DNA of 48,096 nucleotides from NCBI RefSeq assembly GCF_001481295.1, contig NZ_LOPS01000011.1, forward strand, positions 1 to 48,096, written 5' to 3'. Source of the stretch: Candidatus Methanomethylophilus sp. 1R26. GTDB taxonomy: Archaea; Thermoplasmatota; Thermoplasmata; Methanomassiliicoccales; Methanomethylophilaceae. Shown in pieces: positions 18,541-27,197 of this stretch (position 1 is its first letter; every line of letters begins with the position of its first letter). The position numbers and the translations under genes are program-made. Below the pieces are notes generated by a model. It did no database searches. It saw only the letters and a list, made by a program, of their open reading frames with translations, and had not been told where the DNA came from.

Positions 18541-19576
18541 AGGTCCTGGAGACATTTGTGCACGTCGCTGATGTCGTAGTCGGGGGTCTGTCGAACGGCT
18601 TCTTCTTCAGCCTGTGGCTCAGGACCAGGGGGGCGACCGCTTCGAGGTCGTCCTTGGCGACCTCGGTCCTGCCCTCGAAGGCCGCATTGGCCCTGGCGGA
18701 GCGGATCATAGTGATGTCAGCCCTGTGCCCTTCCATCTTGAAGTAGATGGAGAGGTAGGCCGCGGCCTCGATGAGCTTCCTGTTCGTCTTCACGCTTCCG
18801 AGCAGCTTCCTGGCGTTCGCGATGCTCTCGGCTATGCGCTTGGTCTCGTCGGCGTACCTGGCGGTGAACCCGGCCGGATCGCTGTCGAACTCCAGCCTCC
18901 TGGAGACGACATCGGCGCGCTCGCCCATGTCCTTCTCGCCGACGACATCGACCGACATGCCGAACCTGTCCAGCAGCTGGGGCCTCAGGTCCCCTTCCTC
19001 TGGGTTCATGGACCCCACCAGGACGAACCTGGCAGGGTGGGTGAAGGACACGCCCTCCCTCTCGACATAGTTCACGCCCATGGCGGCGGAGTCCAGGAGC
19101 ATGTCAACAATATAATCTTCGAGCAGGTTGATCTCGTCGACGTAGAGTATGTTGCCGTTGGCGCTCGCGAGGATGCCGGGCTCGAACTTCTTCTTCCCGG
19201 TCTGCAGGACAGACTCGAGGTCCAGCGTGCCTGCGATCCTGTCCTCCGTCGCCGACAGGGGGAGCTCCTGCACGGTCATGGGGACCTGAACGGTCTCGGG
19301 GGCCTCCTTCCCCGGGCCGTACTTCTCGGCGCAGTAGGGGCAGTACCTTTCGGGGCGGGCGGGGTCGCATCCGAACGGACATCCCTTTATGACCGTCCGC
19401 GGCGGGAGGACCTGCTCGAGAGCGCGGACCGTGGTGGATTTGGCGGTCCCTTTCTCCCCCTTGATGAGGACCCCGCCGATGCCGGGGTCGATTACGTTCA
19501 GGAGGAGGGCCCTTTTCATCTGGTCCTGTCCGACGATGGCCGCGAACGGGAACATGCTGGAATGCCTGGTTGCCAT
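18537..19576 (-). CDS. BchI/ChlI-type AAA+ chelatase ATPase (one apparent frameshift)
   Basis: Mg/Co-chelatase I-like motor subunit, about 346 residues. It has [17 protein letters not shown], Walker [10 protein letters not shown], a cysteine-rich insert ([17 protein letters not shown]) typical of the ChlI family, Walker [32 protein letters not shown] and the sensor region. Near 18590 one missing base hides the end; restored it reads [23 protein letters not shown] and stops at 18537, overlapping the D subunit start. I chose ATG 19576; MFPF at 19555 and ATG 19603 are alternatives. Known relatives insert Mg into protoporphyrin or Co into corrinoids; a corrinoid role would suit this methanogen but is inference. 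Confidence 0.82.
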
Positions 19577-19675
19577 TGTATCGGGATGCGGACAGGGAAG
19601 CACTGATAAAAGGCATTCGGCACAATCCCCGTTAATTGGTTTTGATTAAGATGTTTAGGGCGTCCCGGGAAGCGC

Positions 19676-20365
19676 TCAGTCGCTCGGTTCGTACTTGGGG
19701 ACCTTGGAGAGCGATGACTTCACGACGGCAGCCATGACGATCATCCAGAAGACCCCGAAGCCGATGAGGACGGCCCCGCCTATCTCCCCGACGAAGATGC
19801 CGAGCGCGATGCAGATGAGGCCCCACAGCAGGCCGAAGCCTCCGATGGAGTAGATCATGATCTTGTTGTCATCCTGGACGTTGTCCGCGACCTCTTTGAG
19901 GACGGCAATGTAGTCCTCCTCGGTGAAGTACTCGCCTTTGCCCTTCTTCCTGGCCGCCGCCAGGTCGGTCTTGACGGTGCGGGTGATCTTCTTGGTCTTC
20001 AGCAGGGTGACGGCGGCATCGAGGAACATGGCGTCCGCCATGTCCGGGACCCTCTCCTTGGCCTTGGCGGCGTAGCCGTCGAGCCTGGGGTCGTACACGA
20101 TGTGGTCGCCCTCGTGGTCGAAGAGCATCTTCCTGGCGCTCTTGATGGCCTCGACGCCTTCCCATGCCTGCTTGTCGGCATCGTTCTTCTTGGTGATGTC
20201 GAAGGTGTGGCCGCAGTACTGGCAGGTGGCCTTGGTGTGCGCCGCGTTCAGAACGCAGGTGCCGCCGCAGTATGGGCACCTGGTCTCCTCGATCCTGCGC
20301 TCATCACCCTCGGGCCCTTCCTTCTGCGGAGCGGTTCCCTCGGTCTTCGGTGTATCGCTGGTCAT
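19676..20365 (-). CDS. Zinc-ribbon protein with two membrane segments
   Basis: 229 residues. A charged N-terminus is followed by a four-cysteine zinc ribbon, CPYCGGTC...CQYCGHTF (residues about 34-55). The middle is helical and charged (AWEGVEAIKSARKMLFDHEGD...). Two hydrophobic segments lie near the end (MIYSIGGFGLLWGLICIALGIF and AVLIGFGVFWMIVMAAVV). No specific family is recognised. Such ribbon-plus-membrane proteins are common in archaea and their roles are mostly unknown. It stands alone on the minus strand. Confidence 0.75.
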   Translation of the reverse strand: MTSDTPKTEGTAPQKEGPEGDERRIEETRCPYCGGTCVLNAAHTKATCQYCGHTFDITKKNDADKQAWEGVEAIKSARKMLFDHEGDHIVYDPRLDGYAAKAKERVPDMADAMFLDAAVTLLKTKKITRTVKTDLAAARKKGKGEYFTEEDYIAVLKEVADNVQDDNKIMIYSIGGFGLLWGLICIALGIFVGEIGGAVLIGFGVFWMIVMAAVVKSSLSKVPKYEPSD

Positions 20366-20590
20366 GATACTGCCTTCCTGGGTGCCCGATGTTAAATTGG
20401 ATAAATAACCGTATTGCCGTGCTGGAATAATCGGGAATCGAAATCATACCGGTGCTTTTGTTAGATGCCCATTGCAGTCGTTCATCTTCAGTCTGTCTGA
20501 GAATCGCTGGAAAGCATTTCTCTGAACTGACAGAAACAGTTCGGTTCTGTACACCTTCCTTCGGACAGGATCACGAACAGGCCTGTGCTT
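20366..20590. other. Gap without a recognised gene
   Basis: 225 bases of lower GC than the neighbours, between two minus-strand genes. The upstream (higher-coordinate) ATPase gene ends here and the promoter of the zinc-ribbon gene should lie near 20390-20410 (TTAAATTGGATAAATAAC). No coding frame with a start and ribosome site convinces me. Confidence 0.4.
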
Positions 20591-21823
20591 TTACACTGAC
20601 TTTTCCTTCTCACCATCGATCCTGCCTCCATTGCGGCTTCTGTCTATGACTGGGACTGCTCCGAATCTTCCAGCCAGATAATTGGCTGTGAACCGAAGGT
20701 CGGACCTGACATTGAAATCAAGGAGGGAATATAGCGAAGTGGCTCCGATGTTCGGGTCCCTGGCAGTGAGCCAAATCTGATCGCGCCTCATGTTGGTTCT
20801 GTCGGGTATCGCTGCATCATGGGTCGTGAATATCAATTGGGCGCCGTTCGCGTTATCAGCTGGGTTTGTGAACAGGCTGATGAGATAATCCACAATGGCC
20901 GGGTGGAGATGCTTCTCTATCTCATCAATGATGACGGCTTTGCCTTTTTTCAGTGCATCCAACCAATATGGGATGAGGCTTAACAGACGTATAGTTCCGT
21001 CTGATTCCTCATCTTCGCTGAGTTCATGGGTCCTTTCTCCCTCGGAACCGCGGATTATGTGTGTTATGCCCAGCATTTTCACAGTTACGATGTCTGTGCC
21101 AGCGCTCCTGATGCGTAATCCTTTCTCAATCTCCCGGATATCGGATATTCCGATATCCGCTGCGGACAGCATCTTCACAACTTCTTCTTTCAGTTCCAAG
21201 ATCTTTTCATTCGATGCATGAGTCTGGCTATTAACAATCACGAGGCTGTCTGCAATCCAATCAAATGGAATTTTCGTTACAGGGATCTGGAACTGGGAGC
21301 ATTTGGACAGGAACAGCGAATTGGGGTTCACCAGGTCTTTTATCATCTCCATCCTGGCTCTGTCTGTTTTCGATGTGTTCGGGAAATCTATTTTCTGGCC
21401 GCTGCGCCGGAAAACGATCTTGCTCTTGCATCTCAGGGTCTCCTCCTCCATATGATCCTCGAGGACAGAGAAAGAGTACGCATATTCCATGCCGTTCGAT
21501 ATGAACCTGATTTTGAATTCGGAGGATCTGGGTTTCGCATTGTCGCAGAAGGCGAATCCAGGGCAGGAGACCGGTTTCTTTTCCGAGTAGTTTCCTGAAT
21601 CCAGTACCATTTTTCTCAAGAAATCGATCGCCTCAATGACGGCACTCTTCCCGGATGCGTTTGCTCCGAATATGCCTACAGTCGGAAGGCAGACTTCTTT
21701 CCCGTTCTTTATCAGAGATTCTTTGTTCCTGCGGTCTTTGGTATATGCTTCCATTGAGAGCGTGCATTCGTCTCTGATCGAACGGTAGTTAGAGACAGTG
21801 AAATCCAAGAGCAATTCAATCAC
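20591..21823 (-). CDS. AAA15-family ATPase (ABC/SMC-like ATP-binding protein)
   Basis: About 410 residues. Starts MIELLLDFTVSNYRSIRDECTLS, the typical entry of AAA15/AAA21 proteins, with Walker A GIFGANASGKSAVIEA at about residue 52, a long middle part, a signature-like SDGTIRLLSLIPY, Walker B VIIDEIEKHLHP and the H-loop LIFTTHDA. Relatives occur alone or beside nucleases in phage-defence gene pairs (for example RloA with RloB), but no nuclease partner is visible here. GTG 21823 is chosen to fit the family start; TTG 21826 is also possible. Base composition and codon use are clearly less GC-rich than in neighbouring genes, which suggests transfer. It ends TAA. Confidence 0.78.
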   Translation of the reverse strand: MIELLLDFTVSNYRSIRDECTLSMEAYTKDRRNKESLIKNGKEVCLPTVGIFGANASGKSAVIEAIDFLRKMVLDSGNYSEKKPVSCPGFAFCDNAKPRSSEFKIRFISNGMEYAYSFSVLEDHMEEETLRCKSKIVFRRSGQKIDFPNTSKTDRARMEMIKDLVNPNSLFLSKCSQFQIPVTKIPFDWIADSLVIVNSQTHASNEKILELKEEVVKMLSAADIGISDIREIEKGLRIRSAGTDIVTVKMLGITHIIRGSEGERTHELSEDEESDGTIRLLSLIPYWLDALKKGKAVIIDEIEKHLHPAIVDYLISLFTNPADNANGAQLIFTTHDAAIPDRTNMRRDQIWLTARDPNIGATSLYSLLDFNVRSDLRFTANYLAGRFGAVPVIDRSRNGGRIDGEKEKSV

Positions 21824-22096
21824 CAAAACGATTCAAACGCTTAATCAGGAAGATAAATGGCATATCTCAAACAAAATGGTTGTTTTAAAACGCAATCTTC
21901 GTTTGATAAGCATTTTTGGATTCGCATGCTGTCACTCTAAAGACATTTCGATTCAAAAAGCGACCCGCCGATTCACAATCGCAACAACGAGATGCAAGGA
22001 GAAGCTTGAGGACAGCGATTAGGATGCAACTGCACAAAAAGACCGCCGTATCTGCGCGGTTTATGCAGATTCAGGGAGATTGAAGTAAAGGATGAG

Positions 22097-22169
22097 TGCG
22101 GAAGCCGGGATTCGAACCCGAGTTCTAACCTTGGCAAGGTTAAGTGATAACCAACTACACTACTTCCAC
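22097..22169 (-). tRNA. tRNA-Gly, anticodon GCC
   Basis: On the minus strand the 73 bases form acceptor GTGGAAG/CTTCCGC, D arm, anticodon stem TAACC/GGTTA with loop TTGCCAA (anticodon at 22133-22135), and T arm with GGTTCGAATCC. Discriminator is A; CCA is not encoded. A TATA element TTTAAA (22197-22202) lies about 30 bases upstream. Confidence 0.95.
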
Positions 22170-22252
22170 AGCTGGCTTCCACATCTGCTTAATGGATTTA
22201 AAGCTTTTGAAGGCCAGCCGGGGCGGGCCCAGGTGTGCCAGATGCCCCGATG

Positions 22253-23734
22253 TCAGTTCTGGTACAGGAGGCGGTCCCTGAGCACCGGCTCGCTGGTGAC
22301 GTTTATGCCGAGCTTCCTGAGGACCGATACGTCCTGCGGATAGAGTATGACCGAACCGTGCAGGTCGCAGCCCCTGAGCCTGCCCAGCTTGGAGAACGCC
22401 CTGGCGGACTCCTCGGATCCCTCGGAGCATATGGAGAGCGCCACCAGCATCTCGTCCGCGCGGAGCTTCGGGTCCGTCCTGAGGACGTTCTTCTTCAGCC
22501 CTTCCACCCGTTTCAGGACCTCCGGGGGGATGGGGTTGAAGCTCCCGTCCACCCCCGCGAAGACCTTCACGGAGTTCAGGAGCACGGCGGACACCGATGA
22601 CAGGTCCCCGGTCGCCATCCCGGTGACCACCGTCCCGTCCGGGAGCTCGATGCCGGCTATCGATGCCCCGGTCTCGGACGCCCTCCTCCTGACCTCGCGG
22701 TAGAGGAGGAAGCTTTCCGGCGAGGTCTCCGCCTTCTTCATCAGGAGGTCGATCCTGGAGACCGTGGCCGCGGTCGCCTTCCCGTTGAGATGGTCGGCTG
22801 CCGCATGGAAGTAGCGCCTGACGATCTCCCTCCTGGACGCTTCTGATACGGCCTTGTCGTCGACGATGCAGAACCCGACGGTGTTGATGCCCATGTCCGT
22901 GGGGGACCTGTAGGGGGATTCGCCCATCACTCCGTCAAGAATGGTCTTGAGGACAGGGAACGCCTCGATGTCGCGGTTGTAGTTGATCGCGCTCTTCCCG
23001 TACGCCTCCATGTGGAACGGGTCGATCATGTTGACGTCGCCCAGATCGGCCGTGGCCGCCTCGTAGGCGAGGTTGATCGGATGGTTCAGCGGGAGGTTCC
23101 AGACCGGGAAGGTCTCGAACTTCGCGTATCCGGACTTGATGCCCCGCTTGCCGTCCTGGTATATCTGGGACAGGCACACTGCCATCTTCCCGCTGCCCGG
23201 CCCGGGGCCGGTCACGAGCACGATGGGCATCTCCGTCTGCACGTAGTCGTTCTTCCCGTACCCTTCGTCGCTCACTATGAGCGGGGTGTTCGTCGGGTAG
23301 CCGGGGATGGGGTGGTGGAAGCTGACGTTCATGCCCCTGTCCTTCAGCAGCCCGGCGAACTTGTCGGCCGCCGGCTGTCCGGTGTACATGGTGAGGACGA
23401 AGGTGTCCGCTTTGATCCCGTATCCGCGGTAGAGGTCGGCCATGCGGAGGGCCTCGAGGTCATAGGTGATGCCGATGTCCCCGCGGACCTTGCTCTTCTC
23501 GATGTCGTTGCAGTTCACGCAGATGACCGCTTCGAGCTCGTCCTTCATGGTGGACAGCATGCGGATCTTGCTGTCGGGCTCGAATCCGGGCAGTATGCGC
23601 GCCGCATGGTAGTCGTCGAAGATCTTGCCCCCGATCTCCATGTAGAGCTTCCCGCCGAACCTGCCCAGTCTGTCCCTGATCTCCTGGGACTGCAGCCTGG
23701 CGTATTTCTCGCCGTCGAAACCGATTCTGCTCAT
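22253..23734 (-). CDS. DUF1846 family protein
   Basis: 493 residues, full length for the DUF1846 (UPF0371) family. It opens with RIGFDGEKYARLQSQEIRDRL and GGKLYMEIGGKIFDDYHAARILPGFEP, both hallmarks, and contains VLVTGPGPGSGKMAVCLSQIY, which resembles a nucleotide-binding loop, and YGKSAINYNRDIEAFP. The biochemical role is not established to my knowledge. It is oriented away from the YbaK-like gene (divergent, 97 bases between starts). Confidence 0.88.
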   Translation of the reverse strand: MSRIGFDGEKYARLQSQEIRDRLGRFGGKLYMEIGGKIFDDYHAARILPGFEPDSKIRMLSTMKDELEAVICVNCNDIEKSKVRGDIGITYDLEALRMADLYRGYGIKADTFVLTMYTGQPAADKFAGLLKDRGMNVSFHHPIPGYPTNTPLIVSDEGYGKNDYVQTEMPIVLVTGPGPGSGKMAVCLSQIYQDGKRGIKSGYAKFETFPVWNLPLNHPINLAYEAATADLGDVNMIDPFHMEAYGKSAINYNRDIEAFPVLKTILDGVMGESPYRSPTDMGINTVGFCIVDDKAVSEASRREIVRRYFHAAADHLNGKATAATVSRIDLLMKKAETSPESFLLYREVRRRASETGASIAGIELPDGTVVTGMATGDLSSVSAVLLNSVKVFAGVDGSFNPIPPEVLKRVEGLKKNVLRTDPKLRADEMLVALSICSEGSEESARAFSKLGRLRGCDLHGSVILYPQDVSVLRKLGINVTSEPVLRDRLLYQN

Positions 23735-23830
23735 GTGAAACGACCTGGGATGGCTGAACGGCGATAAATCCCCATCGGGGCCTTCCGGGGAATGTCAATA
23801 AAGAAATGGGCGGAGATGCTTGCCCCCCGC

Positions 23831-24298
23831 ATGGACAAGACCAATCCCATGCGCATCCTCGACCGCGCGGGCGTGGCATACGAGGTCAGGGATTACACAG
23901 CGACGGGCGCGGTGTCCGGCCCCGATGTAGCCGCCGCCCTGGGCGAGGACCCTTCCGAGGCCTTCAAGACGCTCGTGACCCGCGGCAAGTCCGACAGGAT
24001 GTACGTGTTCGTCCTGCCTGTCGCGAAGGAGCTCGACCTGAAGAAGGCCGCCGTCTCGGTGGGCGAGAAATCTGTCGAGATGCTGAAATCGAAGGAACTG
24101 CTGCCATCCACTGGGTACGTCCATGGGGGATGCTCTCCCCTGGGAATGAGGAGGCCGCTGAGGACCGTCGTGGATTCCTCGGTATCCTCATTGAACAGGA
24201 TGTACTTCAGCGCGGGGCGCATCGGGCTGCAGATCTGCATGGACCCGAAGGACCTGCCGAAGGTCCTGGAATTCGCCGTGGCGGACCTCTGCCGCTGA
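23831..24298 (+). CDS. YbaK/EbsC-type Cys-tRNA deacylase
   Basis: 155 residues of the YbaK/ProX family that hydrolyses mischarged Cys-tRNA(Pro). It begins MDKTNPMRILDRAGVAYEVRDY, has FKTLVTRG and YVFVLPVAKELDLKKAA, and the GYVHGGCSPLGMRR motif near residue 105. ATG 23831 fits the family; ATG 23792 would add 13 residues. It converges with the helicase gene, separated by a small hairpin GAGGC-GGGG-GCCTC (24303-24316). Confidence 0.88.
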   Translation: MDKTNPMRILDRAGVAYEVRDYTATGAVSGPDVAAALGEDPSEAFKTLVTRGKSDRMYVFVLPVAKELDLKKAAVSVGEKSVEMLKSKELLPSTGYVHGGCSPLGMRRPLRTVVDSSVSSLNRMYFSAGRIGLQICMDPKDLPKVLEFAVADLCR

Positions 24299-24314
24299 AT
24301 GGGAGGCGGGGGCC

Positions 24315-25748
24315 TCAGTCATCCCTTTCGATGACCCAGACCTTCACCCTGCGGCTCTTGAACTCGGTCTTGGGAACATCCTTGAGCATGCGGTTCCCGA
24401 AATCGCGGTGGACCTCGACCACCGAGGAGTCCCTGCCGATCTCGATCTTCCCGATGGCGGCGTCGATGATGTGCCCCGATCTCATGATGAAATCGGCGAG
24501 CGCAACCTTCCCGGCCCCGTCAGCCTTCCCGATGTCTATGCCGAACTTCACCATGCCGAACGGGTCGGAGAGCTGGTCGTAATCAACGACCTTCCTGATG
24601 GTGTCCTTCGAGCCCTCCTCGGCCTCAGGGACCTCCCTCTTCTCGATCTTCAGGCCGTCCACGCGGCGTTCGAACTCGCGGATGAGGTGCTCCTCCTCCG
24701 AGGTGACGAACGACACGGCGGTGCCTTCCCTGCCGGCCCTCCCGGTCCTGCCGATCCTGTGGATGTAGGTGTGCAACTCCTCGGGCATGTCGTAGTTGAT
24801 CACGTAGTTTATGTCGTCGATGTCCAGGCCCCTGGCGGCGACGTCGGTCGCTATCAGGAGGTCGGTCTTGCCCTCCCTGAAGTCGTCCACGGCGCGCTCC
24901 CTGTGCCCCTGGCCCATGGACCCGTGGAGGGCGACGACCTTGTAGCCGTGCTCCTGCAGCCTCTCCTCCAGGGTGTCCACCATCTTGATGGTCTGGCAGA
25001 AGATCAGCGCCCTGGGCTTGTCGATGTCGATGATCCTGGTGAGGGCCCAGGACTTGTTCCTCCTCCCGACGGAGATGTAGTACTGCCTGATGTTGTCGAG
25101 GACTATCTCGTCCTTGGAGACGTCGATCTCCTTGGGCCTCTTCATGTAGTCGGAGGCGAGGTTCTTGATGTCCTCCGGCATGGTGGCGGAGAACATCATC
25201 ATCTGCCTGTCCTTCGGGCAGGCGTTGAAGATGTACTCGATGTCATCGATGAACCCCATGTCGAGCATCCTGTCGGATTCGTCCATGACGATGACCTTTA
25301 TGCCGGAGAGGTCGAGGTATTCCCTGTCGATGAGGTCCCTCACCCTCCCGGGGGTGCCGGCTATGACATCGGCGCCCTGCTCGAGCTCGTCCACCTGCTT
25401 CTCGATCTTGGCGCGGCCGTCGGATCCTCCGTAGATGGGGACGCAGACGTGGCCGCTGTACTTCGCCATCGCCGTCAGGTCGTCGGCCACCTGGATAGCG
25501 AGCTCCCTGGTGGGCTCGAGGACGATCGCTCCGGGCTTGGAACCTCCCGGCTCGGTGACCGAGAGGATGACGGTCCCGAAGGCTCCCGTCTTACCGGTGC
25601 CGGTCTGGGCCTGCGCTATGATGTCGCGGCCCTCCATGCCGGCGGGTATGGCCTCCTCCTGGATCGGCGTAGGGGCGTCCCATTTCATATCGGCTAGGGC
25701 TTTGGCGACATCCTCGGACACTCCGAGGTCGAGAAACTTGGAATCCAT
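24315..25748 (-). CDS. DEAD-box RNA helicase (DESD variant) with C-terminal RNA-binding domain
   Basis: 477 residues from ATG 25748 (MDSKFLDLGVSEDVAKALADMKW). Motifs: PTPIQ, AQTGTGKT, PTRELA, VIVMDESDRMLDMGF (Ser instead of Ala in DEAD), SATMPED, and HRIGRTGRAG. The last 80 residues (LADFIMRSGHIIDAAIGKIEIGRDSSVVEVH...) form a DbpA-type RNA-recognition domain that steers such helicases to structured RNA. A second paralogue of the gene at 14758, but without the long basic linker. No frameshift. Confidence 0.9.
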   Translation of the reverse strand: MDSKFLDLGVSEDVAKALADMKWDAPTPIQEEAIPAGMEGRDIIAQAQTGTGKTGAFGTVILSVTEPGGSKPGAIVLEPTRELAIQVADDLTAMAKYSGHVCVPIYGGSDGRAKIEKQVDELEQGADVIAGTPGRVRDLIDREYLDLSGIKVIVMDESDRMLDMGFIDDIEYIFNACPKDRQMMMFSATMPEDIKNLASDYMKRPKEIDVSKDEIVLDNIRQYYISVGRRNKSWALTRIIDIDKPRALIFCQTIKMVDTLEERLQEHGYKVVALHGSMGQGHRERAVDDFREGKTDLLIATDVAARGLDIDDINYVINYDMPEELHTYIHRIGRTGRAGREGTAVSFVTSEEEHLIREFERRVDGLKIEKREVPEAEEGSKDTIRKVVDYDQLSDPFGMVKFGIDIGKADGAGKVALADFIMRSGHIIDAAIGKIEIGRDSSVVEVHRDFGNRMLKDVPKTEFKSRRVKVWVIERDD

Positions 25749-26000
25749 ATGTTCAGCTCCGGTAATCAGCCTGCGACGGCCGCAGACAAGCTCTGTTATC
25801 GGTTCGGGATAGTTTCGGGGCTCATAAAAACGTATCCCAGCAGGCCGATGGTTAAGTGACATGGAGATTATTATATATGACGGGACGGACGCGGCGGTGT
25901 CTGGCACATGCGGATCGTTCAGCTCGGTCAGGCCCGGGGCGCGGGACGGCCGCAATATCCTGGAGGAACAAGGCCTGCCTTCCGGGATTCAAAATCAATA

Positions 26001-26019
26001 TAACGGTCCCGTACCGTTA
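26001..26019 (+). promoter_or_regulatory. Operator-like inverted repeat in the rubredoxin promoter
   Basis: TAACGGT and ACCGTTA form a perfect inverted repeat around CCCGT, starting right after a TATA-like CAATATA (25996-26002) and ending nine bases before the rubredoxin ATG. A protein bound here would block transcription start. Confidence 0.45.
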
Positions 26020-26027
26020 AGGGGCCT

Positions 26028-26192
26028 ATGGCGAAGTACGAGTGCACTCTGTGCGGATACATTTACGACGAGGAAGCGGGGATCCCCGCCGACGGGATAC
26101 CGGCAGGGACCAGATTCGAGGACCTCCCGGACGACTGGGTCTGTCCCGATTGCGGCGCCGGCAAGGACATGTTCAAGAAGATCGAAGAGTGA
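26028..26192 (+). CDS. Rubredoxin 1
   Basis: 54 residues with the two rubredoxin knuckles [13 protein letters not shown] and [11 protein letters not shown] and the conserved PDDWVCP. A one-iron electron carrier, likely donating electrons to rubrerythrin or a related oxygen/peroxide detoxifying enzyme. The second rubredoxin follows after two bases, so the two are one operon. Confidence 0.95.
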   Translation: MAKYECTLCGYIYDEEAGIPADGIPAGTRFEDLPDDWVCPDCGAGKDMFKKIEE

Positions 26193-26194
26193 AC

Positions 26195-26371
26195 ATGTCG
26201 AAATACGTCTGCACTATGTGCGGTTTCGCATACCGCGAGGAAAGGGGGTTCGCCCCTTCCGGGTTCCCTCCGGGCATGCCCTGGTCCGATGTCCCGGACG
26301 ATTGGAAATGCCCCATGTGCGGGTCACCGAAGAACATCTTCCGCCTGTACTCGGACGAGCGTTTCGAGTGA
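26195..26371 (+). CDS. Rubredoxin 2
   Basis: 58 residues, ATG 26195, with CTMCGFAYREERG and CPMCGSPKNIFRL and the PDDWKCP stretch. It has a longer central loop (GFAPSGFPPGMPWSDV) than rubredoxin 1, so it may have a different partner. Translation is coupled to rubredoxin 1. Confidence 0.93.
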   Translation: MSKYVCTMCGFAYREERGFAPSGFPPGMPWSDVPDDWKCPMCGSPKNIFRLYSDERFE

Positions 26372-26459
26372 TCCCGGAACATAGTATCCGCCGGTATCCT
26401 TACGCCTATCATCCAGCAATGGACTGCTTCAAATACCGCGTAACCGATTACCGGACACT

Positions 26460-27005
26460 ATGTCTGTCATAGCTATCGTTTCCAGCCCCCAGATCGGTGC
26501 GAACACCGACATGATGGTCCAGGCGGCCGCCGAGGGAGTCAAATCCGTCGGGAAGGACGTCAAGATCTACTACATCAACAAGATGAAGAATGCCCGCCCC
26601 TGCCAGGCCTGCGATTTCTGCAAGGCCAAAGGCCAGGGGTGCGCTGTCAAGGACGACATCAAGGAGGTCCTCGATGCTATCATCGACTCCGACGGCGTTA
26701 TCCTCTCCGTTCCTGTGTACTTCGGACAGCCCTGCGCTCAGTACAGGATGTTCGAGGACAGGCTCTACAGCTACCTCAAGGGAGACTTCAGCTCCATCTG
26801 CGCCCCCAAGAAGTTCGCCGTCTTCACCGCCGCAGGCACTGCCGGCGCCGACACCCTCGCCGACGAGATCGAGAAGAGGATGACCGGATTCTTCAAGTTC
26901 GAGTGCATCGGAAAGGTCGCGGCCATCACCAAGAACGACAAGAAGGCCGTCGAGAACAACGCCGACATCAAGACCCAGTGCAAGGCCATCGGCGCCAAGT
27001 TCTGA
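26460..27005 (+). CDS. Flavodoxin-fold FMN reductase / iron-sulfur flavoprotein
   Basis: 181 residues of the NADPH-dependent FMN reductase superfamily. The FMN phosphate loop is SSPQIGANTDMMVQ near the start. CQACDFCKAKGQGC at about residue 49 is the compact cysteine motif of archaeal iron-sulfur flavoproteins (Isf). VPVYFGQPCAQYRMFEDRLYS follows. Likely an electron-transfer or oxygen-protection protein, in keeping with the rubredoxins just upstream. A terminator hairpin follows. Confidence 0.88.
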   Translation: MSVIAIVSSPQIGANTDMMVQAAAEGVKSVGKDVKIYYINKMKNARPCQACDFCKAKGQGCAVKDDIKEVLDAIIDSDGVILSVPVYFGQPCAQYRMFEDRLYSYLKGDFSSICAPKKFAVFTAAGTAGADTLADEIEKRMTGFFKFECIGKVAAITKNDKKAVENNADIKTQCKAIGAKF

Positions 27006-27023
27006 TCGGATAAACGCTTTCAC

Positions 27024-27042
27024 GGGAGGGGTTTCCCCTCCC
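27024..27042 (+). terminator. Terminator hairpin after flavoprotein gene
   Basis: GGGAGGGG pairs with CCCCTCCC around TTT, followed by CCGGTTTATTTTAC. Confidence 0.65.
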
Positions 27043-27197
27043 CGGTTTATTTTACATTGATGCTGTGTCCGGACGGTCCGGTCCGGCAGATCTCCGATAC
27101 GATTTCGGAAGAAGACCCAGATGCCCGCCGAAGGCAGGCACCGCAGGGTAAAAGGACAGATGCCGGAAGGCCGGGTCTCTCCCCGGCCCAGGGCATC

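Noticed and set aside
21824-22096. A plus-strand open frame in the gap before tRNA-Gly
   Set aside because: No ribosome site, unnatural composition and no recognisable motif; the gap probably holds only promoter sequence.
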